A program made the translations under genes and the position numbers. Shown in pieces: positions 20,504 through 27,880 of a DNA stretch of 64,000 nucleotides; the first letter of the stretch is position 1; every line of letters starts with the position of its first letter. Where the stretch lies: NCBI GenBank assembly GCA_016764915.1, contig JAESQY010000074.1, positions 18,892 through 82,891 of the forward strand, read 5' to 3'. The notes beneath the pieces were generated by a model. That model worked only from the letters and a program-made list of their open reading frames with translations. It did not search any database and had not been told where the DNA came from. Origin of the DNA: Aliivibrio sp. Its GTDB lineage: Bacteria; Pseudomonadota; Gammaproteobacteria; Enterobacterales; Vibrionaceae.

Positions 20504-20517
20504 TTGATGTACGTCAC
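20504..20517. promoter_or_regulatory. Candidate CRP/FNR-family operator upstream of arcC
   Basis: TTGATGTACGTCAC matches eight of ten core positions of the FNR consensus (TTGAT, four bases, ATCAA). Shifted by a base it also resembles a CRP site (TGA, six bases, TCA). The central TGATGTACGTCA is nearly self-complementary. Carbamate kinase genes are often anaerobically controlled, which makes it plausible; which protein binds is unknown. Confidence 0.35.
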
Positions 20518-20619
20518 GTTTAAGATGTTTTTTTTAATTTAGTATGGCTCCACTTCAGTAGTTAACCCTTTCTCGAAGTATTTGAAATAATTATTAAAAT
20601 CAAAACTAAATCATCAATA

Positions 20620-20637
20620 TTAATATTTAAATATTAA
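20620..20637. repeat. Perfect 18-base AT palindrome just upstream of arcC
   Basis: TTAATATTTAAATATTAA is exactly self-complementary and ends 28 bases before the arcC start. A further TTAATATTA follows it. It could be an operator or simply part of an AT-rich promoter. Confidence 0.5.
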
Positions 20638-20665
20638 CAGTTTGTTAATATTAGGGGACCAATAA

Positions 20666-21595
20666 ATGCGTATAGTACTAGCGTTAGGCGGAAATGCACT
20701 TCTAGCAAGAGGCGAAGCATTAACGGCTGAAAACCAGAGAAGTAATATTAAAAAAGCGGCTCAAAGTATTTCTAAAATTGCAAAGAAACATGAAGTTATT
20801 ATTGTTCATGGTAATGGTCCACAAGTTGGATTGTTGATGGAGCAAAATGCGATCTATCACTCTCATTCACCTGAAACTACGCCATACCCAATGGACGTAT
20901 TAGGCTCGCAAACTTGTGGTATGGTCGGTTATATGTTGCAACAAGAGTTGCGAAATATAGATCGTTCATTAAATGTTGCTACTCTGCTTACTCAAACGGT
21001 AGTGTCTAAAGATGACCCTGCTTTTTCAGATCCTACTAAGTTTGTTGGCCCAGTATATTCACAGCAACAAGCTGCGGAGCTTTCTGAAAATAGTGATAAA
21101 CAATTCAAAGCTGATGGCGAATATTATCGCCGTGTAGTACCGTCGCCACAGCCAAAAGATATCATTGAGCTGGAACAAATTCAGACTCTATTAGGCGCTG
21201 GAAATTTAGTTATCGCATGTGGCGGTGGCGGTGTGCCTGTTGCATTAGAGGGTGAACAACTTTCTGGTGTCGAATGTGTAATCGATAAAGATCTGACTGC
21301 AGAGCTGCTAGCTGAGAAGGTTGATGCTGATCTGTTTATCATTCTAACTGACGGTTCTATCTATCGTAATTTTGGAAAAGCAGACCAAACAGAGATGAAA
21401 GTTGCCACTCCGGCAGGTTTAGCAGAATTTGATTTTCCGGCGGGTTCAATGGGACCTAAAGTTGAAGCAGTATGTAAATTTGTAGAAACAGGAAGAGGCC
21501 ACTCTGCTATTGGTTCACTGTTTGATTTAGATAAAATAATTAATAATGAAGCGGGTACCTTAATTAAACCAGGTACTGGAATTATATATTACTAA
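20666..21595 (+). CDS. arcC: Carbamate kinase
   Basis: Converts carbamoyl phosphate plus ADP to ATP, ammonia and CO2, normally the last step of arginine deiminase or related catabolic routes. The 309-residue protein shows the family start VLALGGNALLARGE, HGNGPQVGLLMEQNA, the region VIACGGGGVPV and the end GSMGPKVEAVCKFVE. Length is standard. No arginine deiminase (arcA), ornithine carbamoyltransferase (arcB) or antiporter (arcD) lies nearby. The next gene in the same direction, 338 bases on, encodes a triple Rid-domain protein, which may hint at a different carbamoyl-phosphate-producing pathway. Confidence 0.93.
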   Translation: MRIVLALGGNALLARGEALTAENQRSNIKKAAQSISKIAKKHEVIIVHGNGPQVGLLMEQNAIYHSHSPETTPYPMDVLGSQTCGMVGYMLQQELRNIDRSLNVATLLTQTVVSKDDPAFSDPTKFVGPVYSQQQAAELSENSDKQFKADGEYYRRVVPSPQPKDIIELEQIQTLLGAGNLVIACGGGGVPVALEGEQLSGVECVIDKDLTAELLAEKVDADLFIILTDGSIYRNFGKADQTEMKVATPAGLAEFDFPAGSMGPKVEAVCKFVETGRGHSAIGSLFDLDKIINNEAGTLIKPGTGIIYY

Positions 21596-21621
21596 TGAGT
21601 TATATTTCATATTAAATACAA

Positions 21622-21646
21622 TACTAGGCATGGTTTGTGCCTAGTA
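21622..21646 (+). terminator. Hairpin after arcC
   Basis: TACTAGGCA and TGCCTAGTA form a nine-base stem with a seven-base loop, 26 bases after the stop. The downstream sequence (AGTTATAGTTT) has no long T run, so it may be a weak terminator or an mRNA 3' stabiliser. Confidence 0.5.
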
Positions 21647-21688
21647 AGTTATAGTTTAGATAAAACAGTAATTAAATGGTTATATTTC

Positions 21689-21731
21689 TATCAATTTGAG
21701 AGTTTTATATTTCATCAATATCAAATTGATA
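21689..21731. repeat. Spaced 11-base inverted repeat between arcC and the Rid gene
   Basis: TATCAATTTGA at 21689-21699 and TCAAATTGATA at 21721-21731 are exact complements 21 bases apart, followed by GTTTTTA. Could be an operator pair or an RNA hairpin. The rest of the 338-base gap is AT-rich with no gene seen. Confidence 0.5.
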
Positions 21732-21933
21732 GTTTTTACGATAAAAATTAAATTTTAATAAATGAACATGTATACATTGATTATCTGGATCTGGCATTAA
21801 CTTAGCAGTTGATACTTTATATGCTCAAATACTTTGAAGAGCTGAAGTGATTTGCAAAGTTTATTGATCTAGTAAGAAAATATTTTTAAAACTTCGTAAT
21901 GAGATACTTACAATTTAAAAGGATAATATAGAC

Positions 21934-23172
21934 ATGAGCCACGATATCATCAAAGCTTCAAGAAACACTGAAAATGCACCAATGAGCACTGTATCTACAC
22001 AAACAGTTGCTTTTTCTCACTACAATAACTTCTCAGCTCAACTTCCTGTAGACCCTAAAACAGGTAACATCGTTACAGGTAGCGTAAAAGAGCAGGCAAA
22101 ACAGTGTTTAGAAAACATTAAAGCGATTGTTGAAAGTATCGATCACGTAATGGATGATGTTGTTAAAATTAATGTTTTCGTTAAGAATATCGCTGATATT
22201 GACGCGATTAATGAAGTATATGCATCATTCTTCCCAAATACGATCCCTACACGTAACGTAGTACAAGTTGCTGCTCTGCCAATGAGTGATGCTTTGGTAC
22301 AAATGGATACATTGATCTCAAACGGTGAAGGTACTGCTCCACAAGCTCCTTGTGCGCTAGTTAAAGTATCAAGAAACACAGATAACGCACCAACAAGTGC
22401 TCTATCTACTCAAACAGTTGCTTTCTCTCACTACAACAATCTTTCTGCTCAACTACCTATCGACCCTAAAACAGGTGCGTTGGTAGCTGGTGGCGTTAAA
22501 GAGCAAGCTGAGCAGTGCTTCGGCAACATCAAAACTATCCTAGAAAGCATTGGTCACGTGATGAACGATGTGGTTAAAACAACTATCTTCCTTAAAGACC
22601 TTGCTGATGCTGAAATTGTTAGCGAAGTATGTGCTAAGTTCTACCCAGGTTATGTACCTGCACGTACTGTTGTTAATGCAGCAGCTCTACCTATGGGCGC
22701 ATTAGTTCAGATTGATACTGCAGTATCACACGGTGACGGAACTCCACCACAACTTGAAGAAGATACAAAGTTTCTTGTTATCGAAGCAAGGAATACAGAG
22801 AATGCACCAAAAGCAGCATACTCTCACACTGTTGCTTTCTCTCACTATAACCACATTGCTGGTCAATTACCTGTAGATCCAAAAACAGAGAAATTGGTAG
22901 CGGGTGACGTTAAAGCACAAGCTGAGCAGTGCCTAAATAACATCAAAGCAATCATTGAAAGTGTTGACCACGTAATGGACGATACTGTAAAAATCAATAT
23001 CCAGCTTACCGATGTTGCTGACATTGAAGCGGTAAACGAAGTTTACACAACGTTCTTCAAAGGCGACCTTCCAGCAAGAACTGTTGTTGGTGTTTCAGCT
23101 ATCCCTATGGGCGCTTTAGTTCAAATTGATGCTGTTGTTTCTAACTGTGAAGGTACACCACCTACAGTTTAA
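21934..23172 (+). CDS. Triple Rid-domain (YjgF/YER057c/UK114) fusion protein
   Basis: Rid proteins hydrolyse reactive enamine/imine intermediates and are normally single 125-130 residue domains forming trimers. This 412-residue protein is three such domains in tandem: about 1-137, 138-279 and 280-412. Each repeat has NTENAP or NTDNAP, QLPVDPKT or similar, the helix EQA.QC..NIK, the HVM.D motif and (A/T)R(T/N)VV with the substrate-binding arginine (Arg107, Arg244, Arg382). The position of E. coli RidA Glu120 is Gln in all three. The usual GPYxQ tyrosine is kept only in repeat 3 (Tyr296); repeats 1 and 2 have Ser21 and Ser158. The repeats are similar even in DNA, suggesting fairly recent duplication. 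RBS AAAAGGA precedes ATG. One chain could fold as a complete pseudo-trimer. Substrate unknown. Confidence 0.85.
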   Translation: MSHDIIKASRNTENAPMSTVSTQTVAFSHYNNFSAQLPVDPKTGNIVTGSVKEQAKQCLENIKAIVESIDHVMDDVVKINVFVKNIADIDAINEVYASFFPNTIPTRNVVQVAALPMSDALVQMDTLISNGEGTAPQAPCALVKVSRNTDNAPTSALSTQTVAFSHYNNLSAQLPIDPKTGALVAGGVKEQAEQCFGNIKTILESIGHVMNDVVKTTIFLKDLADAEIVSEVCAKFYPGYVPARTVVNAAALPMGALVQIDTAVSHGDGTPPQLEEDTKFLVIEARNTENAPKAAYSHTVAFSHYNHIAGQLPVDPKTEKLVAGDVKAQAEQCLNNIKAIIESVDHVMDDTVKINIQLTDVADIEAVNEVYTTFFKGDLPARTVVGVSAIPMGALVQIDAVVSNCEGTPPTV

Positions 23173-23244
23173 TAGTGATGGTGGTTTGGTCTTTGATTGA
23201 ACTTAACTATATTCACTGTTAGGCGCACATAAACGGCGTCGTAT

Positions 23245-23293
23245 AAAATGGGCTACGCGATATCCGTTCAGGATCATCAAGTGGCTCATTTTT
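23245..23293 (+). terminator. Imperfect long hairpin after the Rid fusion gene
   Basis: AAAATGGGCTAC and GTGGCTCATTTT pair with two mismatches, and an inner GATATCC/GGATCATC pairing extends the stem; TTTTTATTGG follows. Reasonable terminator between this gene and the cysteine-cluster genes. Confidence 0.5.
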
Positions 23294-23388
23294 ATTGGCT
23301 CCAATAAATGTTCAACAATTTTCATCAGAACCGATTACAATGCCCCGTTAAACGACTTCCACAGAAAAAAGAGCATGAGTTTTTGAAC

Positions 23389-23688
23389 ATGATTGATGTA
23401 AATATTGAGATCAGCGACTGGTCACCCTGCGTATCGCCAAGCCAACAAAAAGGCTGCGGTGCCTGTTGTATCGCCCCATCAATCACTTCACCTATTCCAG
23501 GAATGCCAGATGGAAAGCGAGCAGGGGAGCGATGTGTTCAGTTAAACGACCACAACCTTTGCAAGTTATTTGGTATGGCGAGTCGACCTAAAGTCTGTTT
23601 AGACTTTACCGATGAAGCGTCGATATGCGCTTCAGGGCCTGATTTTGCCTTGAAAACCTTAAATGAACTCGAGCTAATGACTCAGTAA
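23389..23688 (+). CDS. YkgJ-family cysteine cluster protein
   Basis: Small protein of the zinc or iron-binding cysteine cluster family (YkgJ/CxxCxxxxC); biochemical function not established. From ATG 23389 it is 99 residues, with the cluster SPCVSPSQQKGCGACCIAP (Cys14, 23, 26, 27) and further cysteines in ERCVQL, LCKLF, VCLDF and ICASG. I chose this ATG because the conserved domain starts right after it; a longer frame back to 23308 lacks similarity. It lies 35 bases upstream of another cysteine-cluster gene of a related type, and the two may be co-transcribed. Confidence 0.75.
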   Translation: MIDVNIEISDWSPCVSPSQQKGCGACCIAPSITSPIPGMPDGKRAGERCVQLNDHNLCKLFGMASRPKVCLDFTDEASICASGPDFALKTLNELELMTQ

Positions 23689-23723
23689 AACACTCTTCAC
23701 ATAACAATCGACATGGTATTTAA

Positions 23724-24164
23724 ATGACACAGCAGTTTTGGCAACAAAAAAAATTAGAACAGATGACAGAGACCGAGTGGGAATCGCTGTGTGATGGTTG
23801 TGGAAAATGTTGTCTGCATAAGTTGATGGATGAAGATAGCGATGAGATTTACTATACCAATGTCGCCTGCAGCTGGCTGAACAGCAAGACCTGCGGCTGC
23901 AAAGACTACCCAAATCGTTTTGAATCGGGCGAAGAGTGCTTAAAGCTTACCAGAGACAAAATCCACGAGTTTAATTGGCTCCCTAAAACCTGCAGCTATC
24001 GATTACTGTCAGAAGACAAGCCGCTACCCGAGTGGCACCCACTGATCACCGGGTCAAAATCAAAAATGCACGCCGCCAAAGAGAGCGTTAGAGGCACTGT
24101 CGTGTATGAGATTGATGTTATTGACTGGGAAGATCACATTATAAATCACCCTAATAGAGGCTAG
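23724..24164 (+). CDS. ycgN: YcgN family cysteine cluster protein (UPF0260)
   Basis: Conserved proteobacterial protein of unknown function, 146 residues, matching E. coli YcgN in length and pattern: [20 protein letters not shown], the cluster [12 protein letters not shown], then [24 protein letters not shown] and KTCSYRLL, ending in the [15 protein letters not shown] segment. About ten cysteines are placed to bind metal, probably iron or zinc. Confidence 0.88.
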   Translation: MTQQFWQQKKLEQMTETEWESLCDGCGKCCLHKLMDEDSDEIYYTNVACSWLNSKTCGCKDYPNRFESGEECLKLTRDKIHEFNWLPKTCSYRLLSEDKPLPEWHPLITGSKSKMHAAKESVRGTVVYEIDVIDWEDHIINHPNRG

Positions 24165-24243
24165 GTGTTGCAAGGGTTTTCAATGCTTTATATGTGGTGA
24201 ATCCATCAACAAGTATCAATATCTATCTATATTATGAAAATTT

Positions 24244-24273
24244 GCCGCCATTTTGTCGCCATTTTTTGGCGGC
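24244..24273. repeat. GCCGCCA inverted and direct repeat cluster
   Basis: GCCGCCA (24244-24250), GTCGCCA (24255-24261) and TGGCGGC (24267-24273) form an inverted pair enclosing a direct copy with poly-T spacers. It lies at the 3' end of the accessory membrane-protein gene, so it may be that gene's terminator or the edge of a small integrated element. Confidence 0.45.
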
Positions 24274-24278
24274 GAGTT

Positions 24279-24947
24279 CTATAGGTTTTTACAGAAAATA
24301 TCTAATGCATCTTTGTAATTTATATACAGAGAAAAAAGAGCAAGAAATGATGGAATACCTATTTCCATTATGTGGAACCGTAAGTTTTGTTGAATCGAAT
24401 AGGCTTTAATGCTTGATTCAAATCGGTCAATCCTTTTCAAGTCGTGTTGCAGTCCAGATGCAACATATACAGTTTCAATTAGCTTGTCTCCTAACTTAGA
24501 AAGGTCGAGATTGCCGCTACTAGCACTCCAACTTATCTGCTGTTGAAGTAATCTTTTTAATTTATCTTCATACTTGGGCTCGTCAGGACAAAATGTGAAT
24601 TGACAAATTTCAGAAATGGATTTGATCCTAGTTGAATCGTTATTCATATCATTTGCTTTAGGTTCAGCATCGCCTGCGAGTCGAAGTCTCCAAGACCACC
24701 ATTCATCAACACAGCGCCAAACAAAGTGAATCAGTTGATATAGAACAATTATGAAGAATATTAGCTTCATATGTTCAATCGTTAAGTTTGTAAGGGGAAT
24801 ACCTAAGAAATTGACTGGTTTGGTATCGATGCCAATATTGAAGTGTGAAATTGCAATTGACACACTACTAGCAATGAGGATATTGCGGCGGTATCTAATT
24901 GTTGACTCAGAGAACTCTATGAATGGTCTACTAGTGAATGAACCCAT
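24279..24947 (-). CDS. Hypothetical membrane protein, accessory
   Basis: Family not recognised. The 222-residue protein has an N-terminal hydrophobic segment (NILIASSVSIAISHF, about residues 22-36), a second strong one (LIFFIIVLYQLIHFVW, about 62-77), then an acidic, probably cytoplasmic middle and a C-terminal hydrophobic stretch (IGIPSFLALFSLYI). Codon use looks more AT-rich than in neighbouring genes. ATG has AAGGT upstream. It begins 13 bases after the stop codon of a decayed integrase fragment on the same strand, the usual place for cargo of a small mobile element. Anti-phage or stress roles are possible but unsupported. Confidence 0.55.
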   Translation of the reverse strand: MGSFTSRPFIEFSESTIRYRRNILIASSVSIAISHFNIGIDTKPVNFLGIPLTNLTIEHMKLIFFIIVLYQLIHFVWRCVDEWWSWRLRLAGDAEPKANDMNNDSTRIKSISEICQFTFCPDEPKYEDKLKRLLQQQISWSASSGNLDLSKLGDKLIETVYVASGLQHDLKRIDRFESSIKAYSIQQNLRFHIMEIGIPSFLALFSLYINYKDALDIFCKNL

Positions 24948-24960
24948 ACAATTAATTACC

Positions 24961-25074
24961 TTACAAATTAGCCAAAGGGTTTTTGCTCACCACATCTTCT
25001 AGGTGAGCGTAGCGCATGGTCTGACCTAGCTCTGCTGCCATATCCAAGATGCTCTCTGTGAGTGGAAGTGTGGG
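24961..25074 (-). pseudogene. C-terminal remnant of a tyrosine recombinase (phage integrase)
   Basis: Minus-strand translation between an in-frame stop and TAA reads, in part, SILDMAAELG, QTMRYAHLED and VVSKNPLANL. TMRYAH is the catalytic-tyrosine motif of phage integrases of the HP1/P2/K139 type, whose ends read TMRYAHFAPDHLEDAV..NPL. Here the FAPD segment appears deleted and everything before residue ~25 of the fragment is missing. The fragment lies five bases after the stop of the PH-domain gene. It is a scar, not a working gene. Confidence 0.55.
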
Positions 25075-25079
25075 TTAGC

Positions 25080-25445
25080 TTAAATATCCGAGCTTAATAA
25101 CGTAGCGATTTTTTTGATGTCGGTACCTTTTAAGAAAGCAAACTCAAGTTCGCCAATGCCTGAAGCCCAGATCTTGAATTCTGAATCGAGATCAAAAGTA
25201 CCTGCGGTTTCTACTGAAAAAGCAGTGATTTTGCTATAAGGGATCACAAAAAACTCGGCTTTTTTGCCGCGTAAGCCCTGAACGTCAACCGTGATTAATC
25301 GCTTATTGGTAAGGATTAACAGATCTCGCACCGTTTTGTATTCTAGAGCAACGGTTTCGCCATCTTGGATTAAAAAGTCATAGCGTTCACTATTCACGCC
25401 AACTTGCTCTTCGGTTAGGGCCGTGAGTTTGATACCTTTAAACAT
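25080..25445 (-). CDS. Bacterial PH-domain protein
   Basis: A 121-residue single-domain protein resembling the bacterial PH domain family PF08000. It shows the beta-rich pattern with RYDFLIQDGETV, RDLLILTNKRLITVDVQG, KAEFFVIPYSKITAFSVE and a closing helix DIKKIATLLSS. No signal or membrane segment, so presumably cytoplasmic; the family has no clear function. AAAGAG precedes the ATG. Its stop is directly followed by the integrase scar. Confidence 0.8.
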   Translation of the reverse strand: MFKGIKLTALTEEQVGVNSERYDFLIQDGETVALEYKTVRDLLILTNKRLITVDVQGLRGKKAEFFVIPYSKITAFSVETAGTFDLDSEFKIWASGIGELEFAFLKGTDIKKIATLLSSDI

Positions 25446-25538
25446 AACTATCTCTTTATAATATGAATAATGGATTATCTTACCTGAAATAACCTAAGTA
25501 GTTGTTGGCACTGCTCACTCTCTACTGATTATTCGAGA

Positions 25539-26501
25539 TTAATATTCTTGGCAGATACTCAACTCTTTTAACGCAATTTCTAGCAACTCAACAATCGGTT
25601 GTGCCTGCTTATGGCAGCGAATGTCGGTGAATAGGGCTTTGGCTTGTGGGTACTCTTGTCGTAGATAGACAAGCCACTGCTTAACGCGATTCGGGTAATA
25701 TCTCCCTTTGTCACCCTCAATTTCAAATTGAGAGTAGCGCAGTAGCAGCTCGATGACTTCACTCCAAGGCATCGATGGCTGGTTATACTTAACCACGTTA
25801 CCCAGATTTGGCAGGTTAAAAGCACCACGGCACACCATTAAGGTATCGATGCCTGTCGCTGCGATGCAGTTTTTCGCATCTTGATGGTTCCAGATCTCGC
25901 CATTAGCGATCACAGGGATTTGAATAGTATTCGCAACTTGCTTAATGTAATCCCATTTAATCTCTTCCGCTTTATAACCATCGACCTTGGTTCGTGCGTG
26001 TACGGTTAACTCATTAGCACCAGCTTGATACACAGCATCGGCAATTTCAAAACATTCGCTAGGGGACTCCCAGCCTAATCGAATTTTTGCGGTAACCAAT
26101 TGATCACTAGGCACTGCATCACGACACGCTTTTACGATGTTGTAAATCTGATCTGGAGTTTTAAGTAGTGCAGCACCACCTCGGCTTTTGTTCACCGCTT
26201 TAGCTGGGCAGCCAAAATTGAGATCCACGCCGTCTGAACCGATTTCAACCGCTCTGTTGGCATTTTCGGCCATCCAGTCAGGCTCTTGGCCTAGCAGTTG
26301 AACTCGTACAGGGGTGCCGGATGAGGTTTTGCTTTGTTGATGAAGCTCTGGACAAATACGATAGAAAACATGCTCAGGTAATAACATGTCAATAACACGA
26401 ATGAACTCGGTAACACAGAGATCGTAATCATTAATCTGGGTAAGAAGATCACGCATTAAGTGATCGAGAACACCCTCCATCGGGCCGAGAATTACGCGCA
26501 T
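25539..26501 (-). CDS. dusC: tRNA-dihydrouridine synthase C
   Basis: FMN-dependent reductase that converts a specific tRNA uridine to dihydrouridine (U16 in E. coli DusC). The 320-residue protein begins [20 protein letters not shown] like E. coli DusC. It has the catalytic cysteine in [16 protein letters not shown] contacts in KIRLGW, HARTK and IANGEIW, and the DusC-type C-terminal domain with [15 protein letters not shown]. Comparison with DusA and DusB favours DusC. Confidence 0.93.
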   Translation of the reverse strand: MRVILGPMEGVLDHLMRDLLTQINDYDLCVTEFIRVIDMLLPEHVFYRICPELHQQSKTSSGTPVRVQLLGQEPDWMAENANRAVEIGSDGVDLNFGCPAKAVNKSRGGAALLKTPDQIYNIVKACRDAVPSDQLVTAKIRLGWESPSECFEIADAVYQAGANELTVHARTKVDGYKAEEIKWDYIKQVANTIQIPVIANGEIWNHQDAKNCIAATGIDTLMVCRGAFNLPNLGNVVKYNQPSMPWSEVIELLLRYSQFEIEGDKGRYYPNRVKQWLVYLRQEYPQAKALFTDIRCHKQAQPIVELLEIALKELSICQEY

Positions 26502-26549
26502 GAATACCTCATTTTAATTGAGGCGTGATTGTAGAGGGCAATAGAAGCA

Positions 26550-26575
26550 CTGTCCAATTTAAGTTCATTGGACAG
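26550..26575. repeat. Inverted repeat between the pilin gene and dusC
   Basis: CTGTCCAAT and ATTGGACAG are perfect complements with an eight-base loop. No T run follows on either strand, so it may be an attenuating hairpin or a processed 3' end rather than a true terminator. Confidence 0.45.
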
Positions 26576-26588
26576 CGGCTACTGTCAA

Positions 26589-27119
26589 TTAAAAGGATGG
26601 AGTATTGTGTTCAAAGATTGTAGACCCTGTGGCTGGATCATAAGTTAATTGAGGTAACTCGATAGATGTTGTTTTATTTTTATGGGTACCAATATAGTAG
26701 TAAATGCACTTATTATCACCAGTATACCAATATTTAACATCCACAAGAGAAGGGAAGATGCTCGCACCAAACTCAGCCGTAGTTAAATCTGAGTCTAATA
26801 AATTGTTCCAAATTTCCCCACATCCAGAGCCGGTAACGCCAGCAGTGTCTCCTATCGGAAAGCCTTCAATGGATGCGAAAAGAACATCATTGGCATAACC
26901 TTCAACCGCTCTGGTCGTTGGTTCACCATCAATTAACCACTGACTTTTATAGAGCTGTAGAGCGGACTTGAAGGCTCCAAAAGAGCCTTGCGCTGCTGAC
27001 TCATGGGCATCATCAGCAAAATTTAAAAACTTTGGGGCCGCAGTTACTGCTAAGATACCCAAAATAACAATGACTACAACGAGTTCAATTAGGGTAAACC
27101 CGTTACTCTGTTTTTTCAT
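26589..27119 (-). CDS. Type IV pilin-like protein (MSHA-pilin type)
   Basis: Prepilin with a short leader MKKQSNG cut before Phe by prepilin peptidase, then the FTLIELVVVIVILGILAVTA helix with Glu5 of the mature protein. The 177-residue protein has a soluble C-terminal region with two cysteines (GSGCGEIW and DNKCIYY) likely forming the D-loop disulfide. This layout resembles MshA/MshB-type pilins. It is an orphan: no pilus assembly genes are nearby, so it may be a minor pilin used by a machine encoded elsewhere. ATG 27119 gives a standard leader; a GTG at 27131 would add four residues. Confidence 0.8.
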   Translation of the reverse strand: MKKQSNGFTLIELVVVIVILGILAVTAAPKFLNFADDAHESAAQGSFGAFKSALQLYKSQWLIDGEPTTRAVEGYANDVLFASIEGFPIGDTAGVTGSGCGEIWNNLLDSDLTTAEFGASIFPSLVDVKYWYTGDNKCIYYYIGTHKNKTTSIELPQLTYDPATGSTIFEHNTPSF

Positions 27120-27231
27120 GATAAAATTCACTTTTACAAATAAATAAAAAATTGTATGGATTAGCTAAATGTTTAGCGACCTATATCAATTATATCAATT
27201 GCTACAATCAATATAAAGCTAAGTGAGTAGT

Positions 27232-27831
27232 ATGAGTAAAATTATTGAGATGTCAGATACTTGGACTGGCCAATCGGTCCATTTTCTCGAAGGTGCGATT
27301 TTAGCAGCGAATATGTCAGCGAAACCTTTTGATCCAGATGAGTGGGTTTCATTGTTATCTGAAAATGAAGTGAAGAAAGACGATAAAAATGAAATCGTCA
27401 GACACTTAGAGCAACAGTATAATTTACTGTTAAGAAGTGAATACTCTATTACCACAGCCGCTAACGATCACCTTCAAGAGATGGCTTATGGCTTCATGAG
27501 TGTTTGGTCTTTGGTAGAGCCGAGTTGGAGTGACGTAAAGGCCTCAGATGGCACGATGCGAATGTTATCGGCGTTATTAACAACGATGATGCTGGTAATT
27601 GATGAAAAACAGACTCAGTCACAAATGCGTGAATCGGGTATTGAAAGCCCACCACAACTTGCTGATATGTTACCGAATTTAGATGCAATGGTCATTGAGG
27701 TTTCCCTCGCTGCTGATGAAGCTAATGTTGGGGCAAAAAGTCAGTCAGTTAATCCATATAAAGATATTGGACGCAATGATCCTTGTCTCTGTGGCAGTGG
27801 TAAGAAGTTTAAGCAATGTTGTGGACCGTAA
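27232..27831 (+). CDS. UPF0149/YecA-like protein with C-terminal SEC-C motif
   Basis: Cytoplasmic protein of unknown role. Its C-terminus is a SEC-C zinc-binding motif, GRNDPCLCGSGKKFKQCCG, as found in SecA and YecA. The preceding helical region (residues about 10-160) resembles the UPF0149 (YgfB/YecA) fold, with acidic helices such as LLSENEVKKDD. From ATG 27232 it is 199 residues; GTGAGT upstream is the probable ribosome site, and an earlier GTG at 27223 is less likely. It ends in a clear terminator. Confidence 0.8.
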   Translation: MSKIIEMSDTWTGQSVHFLEGAILAANMSAKPFDPDEWVSLLSENEVKKDDKNEIVRHLEQQYNLLLRSEYSITTAANDHLQEMAYGFMSVWSLVEPSWSDVKASDGTMRMLSALLTTMMLVIDEKQTQSQMRESGIESPPQLADMLPNLDAMVIEVSLAADEANVGAKSQSVNPYKDIGRNDPCLCGSGKKFKQCCGP

Positions 27832-27840
27832 GGAATTGAG

Positions 27841-27867
27841 TTAACAGCAACATAGTGTTGCTGTTAA
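27841..27867 (+). terminator. Hairpin between the SEC-C gene and dsbB
   Basis: TTAACAGCAAC and GTTGCTGTTAA form a perfect eleven-base stem around ATAGT, followed by T-rich sequence. The genes on both sides converge, so it may work for either. Confidence 0.75.
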
Positions 27868-27880
27868 TGTTGTTCTTCTC

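Larger units (their letters stand above)
20183..20665. other. Long AT-rich intergenic region before arcC
   Basis: No convincing open reading frame or structural RNA is visible. The region becomes strongly AT-rich toward arcC. It holds a CRP/FNR-like dyad and a perfect AT palindrome, listed separately, and the arcC ribosome site AGGGGA. It is probably a large regulatory region. Confidence 0.5.

Noticed and set aside
25016..25031. ATGGTCTGACC, resembling a FadR site
   Set aside because: It lies inside the coding scar of the integrase with no promoter nearby, and the outer bases do not fit the FadR consensus.
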